In this document: positions 21,063-32,412 of the stretch, in pieces
Position numbering within the stretch: the first letter of the stretch is position 1
How the letters are laid out: every line of letters begins with the position of its first letter
From: Rhabditoides inermis
Lineage: Eukaryota; Nematoda; Chromadorea; Rhabditida; Rhabditidae
Reading direction: 5' to 3'
DNA: 64,000 nucleotides
NCBI GenBank assembly: GCA_963966185.1
Contig: CAWZYM010000276.1
Span: forward strand, 388,501 to 452,500
Made by a program: the position numbers and the translations under genes
The notes under the pieces: generated by a model
What the model was told of the DNA's origin: nothing
Database searches by the model: none
Seen by the model: only the letters and a program-made list of their open reading frames with translations

Positions 21063-24000
21063 AGCAAGGGTTGTTGTATAGTTCCCCTCCTTCTTTCCAG
21101 GGCGATTCTCTTCTGGATGTGTGCGCGGCTCCGGGCGGCAAGAGTCTGCTCGCACTGCTCACTGGACTGCCAGGTGAGGGGATATGAGAACGGGAAGAAA
21201 CGAAAAATCATGTTTTGAACCATGAATTGCGCGTTTCAGTGGTGGATTGAATAGCGAATATGTTGTCTGTTGTAATGCACTGGTTTGATTATCAGGAATA
21301 TGCGAGTAGTGAATTTCGAAATTGATTCCATTGACGATATGCATGAAGGATGTTTCACAAGTTTATTTGTTTCTTCTTGTCAGTTTTTTCTGCAATATAA
21401 ATATGTTAACGTTTCTCAAAAATGAAATCTAAGCTAGTTTTCTTTTCAGACAAGGTAGTGTGCAACGACGCGAAGATGGCTCGGCTGGGACAGCTGAAGA
21501 GGGCATTGTCCACATATATACCCGCCGATTCGCTGGTGAGAAAGAGAGGGAGGAAGAGAGAGAGAGAGAGGAGTGTATGATGTTATACGAAATATGTTTC
21601 ATGGCATGTTTTTATTCAATGTCGTTGATCGTACAGAGAGATAACTGTTTTGTTATAATTGAAATGCGGAAGGACATATTCATAGATTTCTCATTTCAGC
21701 TGGCTGACCGTGTTGTGTTGAAGCGCAAAGACGCGGGCAACATTGCCAATTGGGACGAGTTCAACTGCTACGATAAGGTGCGCGGAGAGGGGGAAGGGAG
21801 AGAGGACCTATGATGGTGGACGAGCCGACGAGATATAATGTACTAGACAGTTATAGTCACAGGATCTCATGTGGTGGTTAGGAACTTGGAAGGAGGGTGT
21901 GTGGGTCGACGGAGCTGGGGTGTTTCGTGTACTGTACAAGTATTTCGGATTGTGGAAGAGGAGAGGGAATGTTGGATATTACAGGTGATCGCTGATGTGC
22001 CATGCTCGACGGACAGGCTGTCGGTGCAACAGGATGAGGTGAGGGGAGGGAGGGAGGGGGAGGAAGGGAGCGGAGAGAGAGAAGGAGGGAGGGAGAGAAG
22101 ATGGAACGAATGACGACAGGATTGATGTGTCGAGAGTTGTGGTGTATGGTGTTATATGTTTCACCCGCGTGGTAAGAGTATGGTTGCGTGAGTGTGTGTA
22201 ATCGAAATCTAGTTGGCTTCACTCTCAGTCAGTTTTGAAACTGTTGATACACATTGAAAGCGTTTCTAACAAAAAACAAGAGGTCGAATGAGATACTCAT
22301 CAGATTGTTAGCTGCAGAATGAATGAGTGGCTCTGCTTAAAAAATGTGTTTCGCCTATTGTATGTTTCGTGCCCGTGGTGAAAGTAATTTTGCGTGAAGA
22401 GATGCAATTGTTCACCCGTTTTGCGTGTGTGATCTAGTCAACACGTTCCAGGGCAACATTTTCTCTCCCGCCAGTACACAGATGCGCCTCGGACTGCCAC
22501 AGCTGCAGACAAAGATACTCATGTGAGAGGGAGGGGGAACAAGGAGGTAGAGCGTATACCATGTGAAATAAGTTTCACAATTATTATATGCTTAATCATT
22601 GGATAATTTTGTCCAATTAGAGAGGGCGCGCCAGCGCCCTCTCGTTTGTACTGGATGTCCCCGCGCGCTAGAATGCTCAAAAACGACTTTTCCCGGATGA
22701 AGCACTTTTCCTCATTTTGAAGTGATTTCCACTGTTACATTGCATTCACATCTCTATTCGATAGAGTTATAGAAAGTTGTATTGAGTTTGATTGAATTTG
22801 AAGCGAGATACGGAGAGTCCGCATTCGAGTGCGGATTGAGATTGGTGTCGGGCGTCGGACAATCGCTTTCGCCCCGCCCCCTCTGTGTGTGAGTGAGAGA
22901 GAGAGGCGAATAGCGGGTGCGCGTCGGTATCCTCGCAGCGAATCGCGAACGTGTATGAAAATATAATTTTGTGAAACAAAACTTAAGAAAAGGACAGATA
23001 TTATCTTTCAAAAGTACTTCCAAGTAAAAGTAGTTGGTTTGTACTGTTGTCTCAGTTGAGCAAAAGGACTGACATGTTTTCAATGGAGACATGTGCAAAC
23101 AGGCTCTCAGCATTATTCGACGTGTTATGTTACAACAGAAGTTGTGTTTTTAGATAATAACTGCATAACTTTGTAAACGCGTTCATTATAATATGGCCGC
23201 TTTGCACTGGTATGAGAGAGAGAGAGCCTGTTGGCACATGTCTCCATTGAAAACATGTCAGTCCTTTTGCTCAACTGAGACAACAGTACAAACCAACTAC
23301 TTTTACTTGGAAGTACTTTTGAAAGATAATTCTGGTAGCAACTGGAAAGAGTAAAGGAGAAAGTAGTGTTTTTTTCAACTATGTGTGAGTGAGACAGTGA
23401 TGACTGCCGATAGACTGCTCGTCTTTGCAGCAACTCTCTCCGTTCTGTGAAGGTGGGCGGGAGTGTTGTCTACTCGACGTGCTCCCTCTCCCCCGCACAG
23501 AACGAGGCTGTCGTCGAGAACGCCGTCGCCATCGCAGCACACAAGTTCCGAATCAAGGTGCGCACATGGGCTGTTTCTCTCCACTTTCCATCTCTATCTC
23601 TTTTTTCTCTTTTCTCGAAAGTTTCGCATTCTACAACGACAAAAGTGCGCGCACTCCACGCCACCTTCGCGCGCACTACGAGCGCACTCCACGCTGCTTG
23701 TTGGCAACCCTGCCCTGAGGTGGCGCGAAGCTTGCAATTAGTGCGCGCGAAAGCCGCGCGGAGTCAGCCAATGCCAATTTCGTTGCGCTCTACATTCCCT
23801 TCAGTGGTGTAAATAGCAATAGGTCCAATCAATAAACAACTATTTATTTCAGAGTGTGAACGTATTAGTACACATCAAATAATGCAAACATGAGTACAAA
23901 AATGGGGGTCGGTCGTGAATATCAATAAGGGGTCATCACTCGGCTCCGCAGCTCGATGACTCCATTCTCCATCGACCCCAGGAAGACGCCTCCGAGTTCT

Positions 24001-25185
24001 ATAAACATGAGCATTACATACATACAAAATATTATCGATAATATCAACCATAACATAGCATGAGCGAACCTCCGGTCTGCGCATCTCCAGGAGGGACACA
24101 GCGATGGGGTGACGGCGGACGTCGTCTCCGATGACAGAAGAAGTCATCTACAGAAATCAAATTGTAAATATAACTAAAACAAATAAAAGAATGAGAGTAA
24201 GGTTGCAAAAGATATGTTTGATGACGACAGAGACGCATAAAACATGCAAGTCACAACACATCAAAACGCTCACCTCGGTGTTGATGGTGAAGCGGGCGAA
24301 TAAAAAGGCCTAGAGTCCATCTTGTTGAACGCAACGATGAGCTGAATTGAGGAAGAAAGAATACATCACAAATATTTCAAACTCATGTGTGCATCATCAT
24401 CTTCACGAGAAATTAGAAGAACAACGAACACGAGGGAGAAAGTGCGACAAAACGGTGATTCTAGCTATACTCATTCACACAGCATATCAAATCAACGACA
24501 AGGAATGAAAACACGTATGATACAACACAAATAGTATTGTACAAACAAAAGAAAACCCGTAGTATATACGGAAAACGAGGTGTGGATTCGCAACAGACCG
24601 CGGGGCAGAGATGCAGACAAACTGCTGGGACTAGAGCGCAGAGAAGCGGGAGTGCGCAGGCCTGTGCACGAGTAGTCTGTGAGCAGTTGCTTTCCACACT
24701 CATCACTCACATCACGTTTAGATCACCTCATTGTTTGTTTCTTGCGAAGCAAATAATACCTATTCTGAACACAAATCAAATAAACATAACGTTATACGAG
24801 TAGCGTTTTACAAACAGTTTGCGACTTCCGCGCCACCTTCGCGCGCACTGCGCATAGGCAGCGCGAAGTTCGCAGAGCTCCTTCTCGCAAATCGCAGGCA
24901 GAATTTGATAGCGCGAAGGCAGCGCAGAGTGCGCAACTGCACATAGTGCGCGCGGAGGTGGCGTGGAGTGCGCGCACTTTTGTCAGTGTACTTTTCTTGG
25001 TTGTGTGTGAGTGAGTCTTTCTAGGGGCGGTGTGTTTCTAATGTTGGGTGGCTTTGCGAAAAACGGAATTGGGTGAAGTTAGCGAGTGGTGTGATATGAT
25101 TGCTACGAAACGTATTTGGTCAGGTATTATAATGTTTTTAAGATCGTGGGTGGTCTTCCTTTTCTCCCTGGTTCTCTCTTACCCC

Positions 25186-25227
<42 letters not shown>

Positions 25228-25439
25228 TTTTCTATCTCTTTCTCTCTCTCTCCTCTCCCCTCCCCACCCGCTCTCCCTTGCAGGTGGTGGAGGAGTCTCT
25301 GTCGGGTCTCACCACGCACCTCACTTCCTCCGGCCTCTTCCGCTTCTCTGACCAGTGTCGTCTCGGCGCCCTCGTTCTTCCCTTCCTCCCCGCAAACTTT
25401 GGACCCATGTACGTATGCAAACTGCACAGGCTCAAGTAG
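18010..25439 (+). CDS. NSUN4: NSUN4-type mitochondrial rRNA cytosine-5 methyltransferase, 16 exons
   Basis: SAM-dependent m5C methyltransferase acting on small-subunit mitochondrial rRNA, and with MTERF4 in mitoribosome assembly. Exons read: 18010-18090, 18289-18394, 18537-18585, 18645-18705, 18750-18842, 18898-19007, 19208-19279, 19544-19689, 20936-20994, 21101-21173, 21450-21535, 21700-21777, 21985-22038, 22452-22522, 23431-23557, 25284-25439. They give about 473 residues in frame; the family is often shorter, and a Glu/Lys-rich insert in exons 5-7 explains the extra length. Motifs: NSUN4 N-terminal HFDFYYGPMFGKRWPSIR; SAM loop LLDVCAAPGGKSL; motif IV ADVPCSTDR; motif VI VVYSTCSLSPAQNE with the catalytic Cys. 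TTTTAG lies one base before the ATG. Intron 4 appears to use a GC donor (AAG|GCGAGT). Confidence 0.92.
19830..20680. repeat. CTAGTAG/CTACATAG-rich repeat in NSUN4 intron 8
   Basis: Repeated short motifs (ACTAGCTAGTC, AACTACATAGG, CTAGTAGGAAACTAG) run over about 330 bp on the left and again near 20,570-20,670, in mostly inverted relation. The centre contains the tRNA-like block at 20359-20440. It looks like a degenerate fold-back element. Confidence 0.5.
20359..20440 (+). other. tRNA-like sequence
   Basis: A box TAGCGCAGTGG is a perfect consensus match and a B box-like GAGTTCGATTC follows about 50 bp downstream. The distance and lack of stem pairing mark it as a tRNA-derived repeat. Confidence 0.5.
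22617..22690. repeat. Dispersed hairpin repeat, end-only copy
   Basis: The hairpin GAGAGGGCGC...GCGCCCTCTC with following GCGCTAGAAT matches the ends of the repeats at 1500-2013 and 26644-27030. Confidence 0.5.
22995..23335. repeat. Fold-back element in NSUN4 intron 14
   Basis: About 115 bp at 22999-23112 is repeated as its reverse complement at 23220-23332 around a ~107-bp loop. The arms differ at only a few positions, so the copy is recent or was homogenised. It ends about 100 bp before NSUN4 exon 15. Confidence 0.75.
23634..24988. mobile_element. TIR element with captured gene fragment in NSUN4 intron 15
   Basis: The termini are inverted repeats built on GACAAAAGTGCGCGCACT and CCACGCCACCT, flanked by TA at 23632-23633 and 24989-24990. 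The centre has no transposase but holds exon-like pieces of a protein gene on the minus strand (23931-24341), as Pack-type transposons do. The 3' terminal region (24835-24988) is itself rich in GCGCGCAC repeats. Confidence 0.55.
23931..24341 (-). pseudogene. Captured MPN/JAB-like gene fragment (3 exon-like pieces)
   Basis: Minus-strand pieces at about 24310-24274, 24147-24070 and 23998-23931 are bounded by acceptor/donor consensus. They read FARFTINTE, then VRRHPIAVSLLEMRRPE, then LGGVFLGSMENGVIELRSRV. The pattern H-P-x-x-x-x-x-L...GxFLGSxxxGVIE resembles the start of an MPN domain (eIF3F/Rpn8 type). The last junction does not keep the frame and no upstream or downstream exons follow, so it is a fragment. 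The family call is by pattern only. Confidence 0.35.
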
Positions 25440-26052
25440 GAACAAGAATAGTGTTTGTCATAGGTAGAATGAACAATGACTATGATAGATTCGTTGTTGT
25501 ACAGTTAGATTTTGTCGCTAGGATATGGTTAATGTTGTTATGATCTGTTGTTGATTGTTGTTAATGAGCATTGTTCATTTATCTGATAAATATTCGTTCA
25601 GATATATATTGATTTCTGGGTACGTTACGTTTTGTTTTCTCGTCACACTCCCTGAATTGTTTTTTTAACGTTTTAGCAAGAGCGTGACACAGTATGTAGC
25701 GTGTGTTCGTTATTCTTTTTTAAGGCAATACGAACTGCCAACATTTGTACTAACATTCATATGTGTTTTTCACACAAAACTCTCATTTTTCGATTTCGAA
25801 TTGAAAGAATAGTAGAAAACAATTGCCGACTGTACCGATAGAATTGATCAGTTGAACTCGGGAAACTGTGCCTTGAAAGTAGTACATTTCTGAAAGAAAG
25901 GAATTATATATGAACTTAAAAATTGTAACAAGAAGAAAAAGACTAGAAGACGCGAAACACTGTACGCGCGTCGGTCTGTACGACTGTAAGTAATGAAGCG
26001 CGATACTTTTTAAAATTGTTCTAGCGTGTGATTCTTTTTAGGGAGCAGAAGG

Positions 26053-26086
<34 letters not shown>

Positions 26087-26643
26087 TGATCGAAGGCTAA
26101 ATATAGTAGTAGTAGTAGTAGTAGATGCGTCTCAGACTTGCTGAAGTACAGAACCGAGTTTTTTTTGATGCCAGAGAAAGTGTCTGTGATTAGTAATGTC
26201 AAATTGCTCTAAACTAACGTGCTATCCGCTAAAAAAAGAAATTGTTGTAAATTGTTGTACGGGAAAAGTGCATATTTTGAAGAACGAATATACAGATTGA
26301 TACGTTAATGTTAATGTGAATGAGATAAGTAAGCAGTTAGTACATTAATATGTTTGCATGTGATAAAGCCATTTTCACCTGTAATACAAGTGCCATGAAA
26401 ATGAAAACAACGATAGTTGAATGTGGGAACAATAGAAACCGACAAAAGTCGAAAATCTCAAAGGCAAAGCAACACTGTGTAAAAATTACTAATTAACATA
26501 TAACATGTTTTCGTAAACTTTACTCACGAGGCAAACTGTAATATTGAAAAGTGCGAGAATGATGATTAACCACTTAAAATACGAAGATTCACTCAATTGT
26601 CAACTCAGTGAAATCCGAAAATCAAAGTATGGATGGAGAAAAA
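25440..26643. other. Intergenic, part of a segmental duplication
   Basis: No gene is seen. Sequence from about 25,750 to 26,250 matches 57,810-57,965 plus 62,130-62,470 with scattered differences, including a (GA)n tract at 26055-26085 and (TAG)n at 26107-26124. Confidence 0.6.
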
Positions 26644-27030
26644 GAAATTAGAGAGGGCGCGCAGCGCCCTCTCTTTTGGCTTAGGATAAGGCTCGCGCTA
26701 GAATTTTCAAGAAGCGATATCCAAAGGTCATGTTAGCAGCAACGTGAACTCATCCAATTCATGTTAGTTAGATTCGCACGGTTCCGTAGGCCAGATCACT
26801 GGTTGACGCCATCTTTGTATCTTTTCTGTGAAAGAAGTTATGCGCGATCGCGCGCACCCATGAGGCGAAAGGCCAGCGTGTGGGTGTGTGTGTGTGTGTG
26901 TGTGGACCGTTTCCAGTCAAAGCTGGCTGCTAGCTCTCTCTCGGTGGGCGGGGCGAGAGAGAGAGAGCGCGAGAGTGCGCGATATTGAGAGAGCGCGCAG
27001 ACGGTAGTAGACATGCACTTACGCCTCAGC
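26644..27030. repeat. Dispersed repeat with GAGAGGGCGC hairpin, inverted copy
   Basis: Reverse-complement relative of 1500-2013 with a hairpin at 26647-26672. It contains a (TG)n tract and the same GCATGTCTGC-type internal sequence. Confidence 0.6.
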
Positions 27031-27660
27031 GATCCAAAATAATAGAATAGAATAGAATAGAATAGTTTATTCATAAGTTGTTATGACATACACACAAAAC
27101 GAAATATGAAATAGTACAGCTACGGTTTGGAACTGTTCGTATTCGATTTGTGGGGCTTCACTTTCTCCAGACACTGTTGGCATTACAGCATATGCGGAGA
27201 GAGGAATCCAGTCACGTCTCGAGACATTCGTCTTCTTATCCCATATAGAGTATGCGGCCTTGATCCATCCTCGAACGCGTGAGCCTTATGGACCACCTTG
27301 CGTCTACCGACGAACGTTCTCGAACTTCTCGCGTCCATTTGCATACTTGCACCCGGTCGATTTATTTGTCACTATCATGTTGCGAAATCCAAGAAATCCG
27401 TGAATTACCGACTATGTGCACTTCCAACAGGCTTATTTGGCTCCTCCTTATCGTCTCACAGTGAACGGCTCCGGATATCGATCGATAACAGCAACATACT
27501 TCTCTTCCGTTCGCGGGTGCCGCCGTTGCCCTTCAATTCGCCTTCGCTTTGTACCTTCTTTTCCTCCAATCGAGAATCCGCGCTTCGCCGACTAGTTGCA
27601 CGTCCACAGGCTTATTTGGCGTCGCCTTATCGTCTCACAGTGAACGGCTTCAATTAGAGA
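27026..27660. other. (AATAG)n tail and unassigned sequence
   Basis: About five AATAG units at 27038-27064 resemble a short-tandem 3' tail of a minus-strand non-LTR element. Two related blocks of about 55 bp (27420-27475 and 27597-27652), each with TTATCGTCTCACAGTGAACG, follow. No protein is identified. Confidence 0.35.
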
Positions 27661-28010
27661 ATTAGTCGATACTCCATGAAACCTCATCTCCGAGCGGCGG
27701 CGGCGGTGACTTTCATTGTCGTCGGGTGGTCATTCGAGAAAGTGCGGGAAGGGGCAACCGCTCGCGGGCACGGGAAAATGAGAAGTCTAAAGAATAAAGA
27801 GGAAAATTTCTTTCAAAGCGTTTCTTTTGATACTATGAGAAACATTGCTGTACATACGCAACAAACACGACCTGTAGAATGTAGTATATTCAATGACTTG
27901 CTACCATCATTAAATTGTGCCATTCATCATAGTTCTGCGCATACGAATGAACGACGGAGCTTGGCAATCAGGTATAAAAGAAATTTCTATGAAATTTAAC
28001 AAAAGCACAT

Positions 28011-28175
28011 ATATTATCTCTTAAAAGTACTCGCGTAAAGAGAGTCAGTTTGTCTTGACCCAATTCAACAAAAGCGCATGCATAAAACGTTTACAAATAC
28101 TAACACAAACCTGCGCATATCGGACTGTTCGATGAATCGATGAAATCGATGTAATCAATATTAGAGAGAGAGGGG

Positions 28176-28232
<57 letters not shown>

Positions 28233-28336
28233 GCAGGTTTGTGTTAGTATTTGTAAACGTTTTATGCATGCGCTTTTGTTGAATTGGGTCAAGACAAACT
28301 GACTCTCTTTACGCGAGTACTTTTAAGAGATAATTG
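28011..28336. repeat. Fold-back element with (GA)n loop, copy 2
   Basis: Arms 28011-28117 and 28213-28336 are inverted repeats matching the element at 217-588, around a (GA)n tract. Confidence 0.75.
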
Positions 28337-28600
28337 AGGATACAATTGAAATATAATGTAGGAAACGTCTCAAAATAACTAGCAAAAAAATGCAGCAAGA
28401 TGTATGTTCACTTCTTTGATTTTTCATAGTAAACAGAGCATAGTACAAACATGTTGCGTGCATCTCCATACAGCAATGATGTGGTGAATACTAGGAGACC
28501 TCATTCGCATGTCTGCTCTCCTCTTCGTCACTACTCCTCCGCCCGTTCCCGCCCATTCCTCACCCACTCGACTCTCTGCTCTCCCACGGGCGGTTCGACC

Positions 28601-28681
28601 ATGCCTCACTCCACCTGTCACACCCACTCCGTGCAGGTAGACTCTCTCTCTCTCTCTCCGTCCTCCCTCCTCCCTCTCTCT

Positions 28682-28745
<64 letters not shown>

Positions 28746-29577
28746 TTCTTTCTCTCTCTCTCTCTCTCTCTCTCACCCTCTCTTCAGTCGCGCATCTCGC
28801 TCTCTGCTGCCGACGACCGCATCGCCGCTCTCAACGCCGAGATCAAGTGGGTTACTGTAGATAAAATTGGGTTACTGTTATCTACCGTATTACTCTCAGG
28901 CGTCACGATGAGATCGAAGCGGCAATGAAGGAACTGATCGGGAAAGTGAAGGCGGGAGGGGAGAAGAATACGCAGAAGCTGGATAAGGTAGAGGGGAGAG
29001 GGAGAGGGAAAGAGGGGAATAGAGAGAGATGTATCCCAGATCGGCTCCCGCGTCGCCTCCCTGTCGCACAAATGGGAAAAGCAGTTGAACGAGGAAAACG
29101 AGAAGATGAACAAGTGCCTCGACGAAGCCTTCGCCACCCAGGGAGGACAGAGGTCGGACCTCCCCTCCTCCTCTCTCTCTCTCTCTCCCCTCTCTCTATC
29201 CCTCAAAATGTACTATTCCAGCCTCCGCCACCCTCTCATTCCTCGTGACATGGTTCGTCGCACGGAAGCCCTGCGGGATACGGTAGGATACTGTACCTAC
29301 AGTACACCCTACAGTACTCTTTAGATCCGTGAGCTGAAGACGATCCAGGCAGAGCGCACCGACGGATTCGCGGCGGCCGGCAGGGATAAGAAACAGCTGA
29401 TCACTATCGGAGAGAAGGTACGGTATATTGAAAACGGGGATACTGTACTTTAAATTTCAGATCGCGTACGTATCTGGCAAGACTGACGTGGTTCAGTCCA
29501 AGTTGGAGGATATCGCCAGGGCTGTTGACAGGGAAGATATGGAGAACGAGAAGTCGGTACGGAACACCTTCCTCCTC

Positions 29578-29642
<65 letters not shown>

Positions 29643-29949
29643 ACCCCCTCTCTAGCTCCTCTCCTCTCTCTCCGAGTGCTCTTCCGCCCTTCGTTCCGTC
29701 GCCTCTCTTCCCTCTCTCGCGGGCGGAGAAATCGAGGACATGGGAATCCTGGCCGACCTCATCCAGCAATTCAGCCACGTCTACCAGGTATAATTATCAG
29801 CTGATCGCTGATCTACCCGATCAGCTGATTCCTGATCTACAGGGATCTACTTGCAGGCTGACTGTGAGTCTCGCGGTCTGTCTTCTGTCGCCTGCTCTCT
29901 CGTCTCCACTCTCTCGGAGAGTGAGATCTCTACTCTCTCCTACAACTAG
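28601..29949 (+). CDS. Coiled-coil protein, copy A (unknown family), 9 exons
   Basis: Exons read: 28601-28636, 28788-28846, 28900-28987, 29040-29152, 29222-29282, 29325-29417, 29461-29556, 29656-29787, 29857-29949. All phases fit and the joined frame is 256 residues. It is rich in Lys, Glu, Ser and Leu with heptad-like spacing (for example DDRIAALNAEIKRHDEIEAA and RIRELKTIQAERTD-like stretches), so a mostly helical coiled coil is likely. I do not recognise a family. The start is the first ATG with a good downstream donor; the true start may be further upstream. A second copy with the same exon layout is at 62721-64000. Introns contain long (CT)n tracts. Confidence 0.7.
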
Positions 29950-30242
29950 GCCCGATCCAACAAACCTACTTACACCAATCAACAAAATGTTTATCAAATA
30001 CAAATCTTAGTTTCTACATGATTACAGACTTACATGCAAAGATAAATTTATTGATCGAGTAATTGATTTTTGGGTTTTATTGGAATGTGTATGTATATCA
30101 CCCCTGCCCTCTACATACTCGAGTCGAGTGGTCCCTCACTATCCTCTGTAACCCCCGATAGTACTAGATCATGAATAATGTACGACTCCGTACGATAGTC
30201 TATGTCTCTCGTCGCGTCCGCCTCGTCGTCTCCCTCTTTCAG

Positions 30243-30635
30243 ATTTCAAACCAAGAACATTTCCGACTTTCTAAAGCAATAGTATGCAGATACATGGATG
30301 ACATACTAGTAATCGACCAAAATAACTCATCGATTGTTGAACGAATCACTAACAACATTTACCACGACTCACTTACTTTAGAACAAACAAATTCTGCAAA
30401 TATTGAAACCGTATTTCTGGATCTTTCTATAAAAATTAAACAAAACCAGGTTGAAACAACCCTGTACAATAAAACAGACGATTACTTGTTTAAAGTAATG
30501 CGAAACCCACACAGCCAAAGCAACATAAAATCAAATATTGCAATGAACTGTCTACACGGTGAAATAATTAGAATCTTCCGTTGTTGCATTCAGAAAGAAA
30601 AGTTCATTGAATGTTCTAAAGAACTATACTACTAG
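30243..30635 (+). pseudogene. Penelope-like reverse transcriptase fragment
   Basis: The frame contains RYMDDILVI (RT motif C, Y-x-D-D), then FLDLSIKI followed by ETTLYNKTDD and a GEIIRIFRC segment. That order is typical of Penelope-like elements, where motif C is followed by FLDL...TxxYxKxTD. The palm upstream of motif C and any GIY-YIG nuclease are missing. It starts 0.3 kb after the coiled-coil gene. Confidence 0.5.
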
Positions 30636-30689
30636 TTTCATAAATATTCAATTCTACAGACGCGGTTGCTACTTTTTCTAATAGAACAT

Positions 30690-31020
30690 CCTACTCGGTC
30701 TCTCGGTCTCATGAAGGCGGTGGTGGTGTTGATATCCGTACCCAACATCTTTCGGAGTAAAATAGTGAAGCAGTTTTCGTGCCGCTCTTTTGACGCGGTC
30801 TGTATCACCATTGGATACGGCGCGAAGGACATGACCATCATAGGCGTTTATCGACCACCCGGGTCCGATGCGAACTTTGTTGGGTCATTCGAAAGTTTTG
30901 TGAGTTCGCTCACAATATGCGGTTCCCTCGTAGTCGGGGGGGATCAACATGGCCAGCGAGTACTTTTCAAGGAATGTGACTGTGAACTGATGAATCCTCT
31001 CTCCCTACGGGATGTGTCAC
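30690..31020 (+). pseudogene. Non-LTR retrotransposon endonuclease (EEP) fragment
   Basis: The stretch around TIIGVYRPPGSD, followed by SLVVGGDQHG, matches the VYRPP...GDFN block of apurinic-type LINE endonucleases. The catalytic N-terminal blocks and the RT are absent and the D-F-N triplet is altered, so it is a relic. Confidence 0.6.
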
Positions 31021-31167
31021 GAGTATGCTGTGACTGCCCATCTCTCGATATACATTGCCTTCACCTCCCATTCCATATCTTCCACTGAGAAACAACGAGA
31101 GAAGACGATGTAACCAGCAGTCTCGAAACATGCAACGAGTAGAAGTCAACTCTTGCTTTCGGGGGGA

Positions 31168-31803
31168 GTGTCGTGACCGGAGACACGACCCACCATGTTA
31201 CTGTATCATCCGTTTACTGTTCTCAACCTCTTCAACCAAGCAAATACTATCGCAACTTTAAGTTTATATCACAACAACCATGCGAAACGTATCACAACTA
31301 CATTGCATTGAAACAGACCCATTACATAAATACACACATTATTAATCGCCTCCACTGTGGCGCCGCCTCCCGCTCGCCGCTCCCAGCTGATCGCCGTCTC
31401 GTTGTGCGCCGACTCCCCTCGCGCGCCAGCAGCTGTCCCTAGCGCCATCAGAGCGCCGTCGTCTGGAAGATTCCCGGATGAGTCTACTTAAGGTGCGCGA
31501 GTCGATCTCACCTCATTCTGTTGTTTGTCCCGCCGGCGTGCGGTCGACCCTTCTGTCCCCAGAATCCCGTGATCTGAAATTGTCGTTTATTGCGTCCTGT
31601 AGTCTCCGTATTGACTGTAGTCTTATTGTTGTTCCCCGACTACGGTCAATTGTTGTTTCGTATTCGCTAGTGTCTGTCTAGCCTGTATCCTATATTTCCG
31701 TTCTCCATTTATTGCGTTTCTTTATAACTGTTCCCTAAGTACTGTAACATTGTATTACTGATTGTTATCAACACTGCGATTGCTATTTGATTACGTTGTT
31801 CTA
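31168..31803 (+). mobile_element. Possible retroviral-type LTR split by the Polinton
   Basis: A purine run TTCGGGGGGAG directly precedes TGTCGTGACC, which looks like a polypurine tract followed by the TG start of a 3' LTR. The sequence would continue past the Polinton and end near AATAAAACA at 50651. No matching 5' LTR, primer-binding site or gag-pol is in view, so this is tentative. Confidence 0.3.
31798..31803. repeat. 6-bp target-site duplication, left copy (GTTCTA)
   Basis: GTTCTA here and at 50637-50642 flank the palindromic Polinton exactly. Six bases is the duplication length made by Polinton integrases. Confidence 0.9.
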
Positions 31804-31829
31804 AGTAGTAATGGTGAGCTGTTTGGGAC

Positions 31830-32005
31830 AATTTGACCTACTGACCTAGGTCACAGAGGTCACCAGAGGTCACGGAGGGGTCATGGGCGATGGGACAAGG
31901 TTGACCTATTGACCTAGGTCACAGAGGTCACCGAGGTCACCGAGGTTACCCCCAGAGGTCACGGGGCGATGGGACAAAATGACCTACTGACCTAGGTTAC
32001 GGTTC
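31830..32005. promoter_or_regulatory. Terminal AGGTCA half-site array (left)
   Basis: Three imperfect units of about 67-81 bp, each starting GGGACAA and containing TGACCTA, TGACCTAGGTCA and several AGGTCAC copies. AGGTCA occurs in both orientations at least ten times, with direct-repeat spacings of 3-4 bases and zero-spaced everted pairs. AGGTCA is the nuclear-receptor half-site. The array could equally serve replication or integrase binding, since it abuts the element end. The mirror is at 50435-50610. Confidence 0.7.
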
Positions 32006-32367
32006 ACTGATTTTTCACGGGTCACTGATTTTGAATTCGTGATTTTGAATTTAATTAATAGAGGTTACGGAGGTCAACTGGAGGGGGGCGGAGTGCGCGA
32101 ATCCGAGTGCGCTAAACAGGTGCGCACGTGTTGCGCAGTAATCCGCTAATGAGTGCGCGAGATAAACGTGCACGCGCGCTGGTTGTGTTCGGGGGGGGGG
32201 TGAAAGCGGATCCTTAAAAGTTTATGAAGTGAGCCGCCATGGAACTTCTCCCCTCTCTCTCTCTCTCCCTCTTTCTGTATCCGACCGCCACAGGCACACT
32301 CCACTCAATGCAAAGTGCTTATCAGTTTTATGTGTGATCAGCACAAAAGTTTGTTCCACAAATGGGT

Positions 32368-32412
32368 AGCCCTAAAGAGGGCTGTTGGGTTCAATAAGCT
32401 CTAAAGAGAGCT
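32368..32412 (-). promoter_or_regulatory. Tandem histone-type 3' stem-loops, unit 1 (left arm)
   Basis: On the minus strand two hairpins lie 13 bases apart: AGCUCU-CUUU-AGAGCU and AGCCCU-CUUU-AGGGCU. Stem length 6 and loop length 4 equal those of the replication-dependent histone mRNA stem-loop. The second hairpin is flanked by CCAAC and ACCCA, close to the histone flanks. The stems differ by a compensated base pair. Confidence 0.55.

Noticed and set aside
30243..30635. The YMDD frame as part of an LTR retrotransposon linked to the LTR-like sequence
   Set aside because: The residues after YMDD follow the Penelope pattern, and no protease, RNase H or integrase follows.
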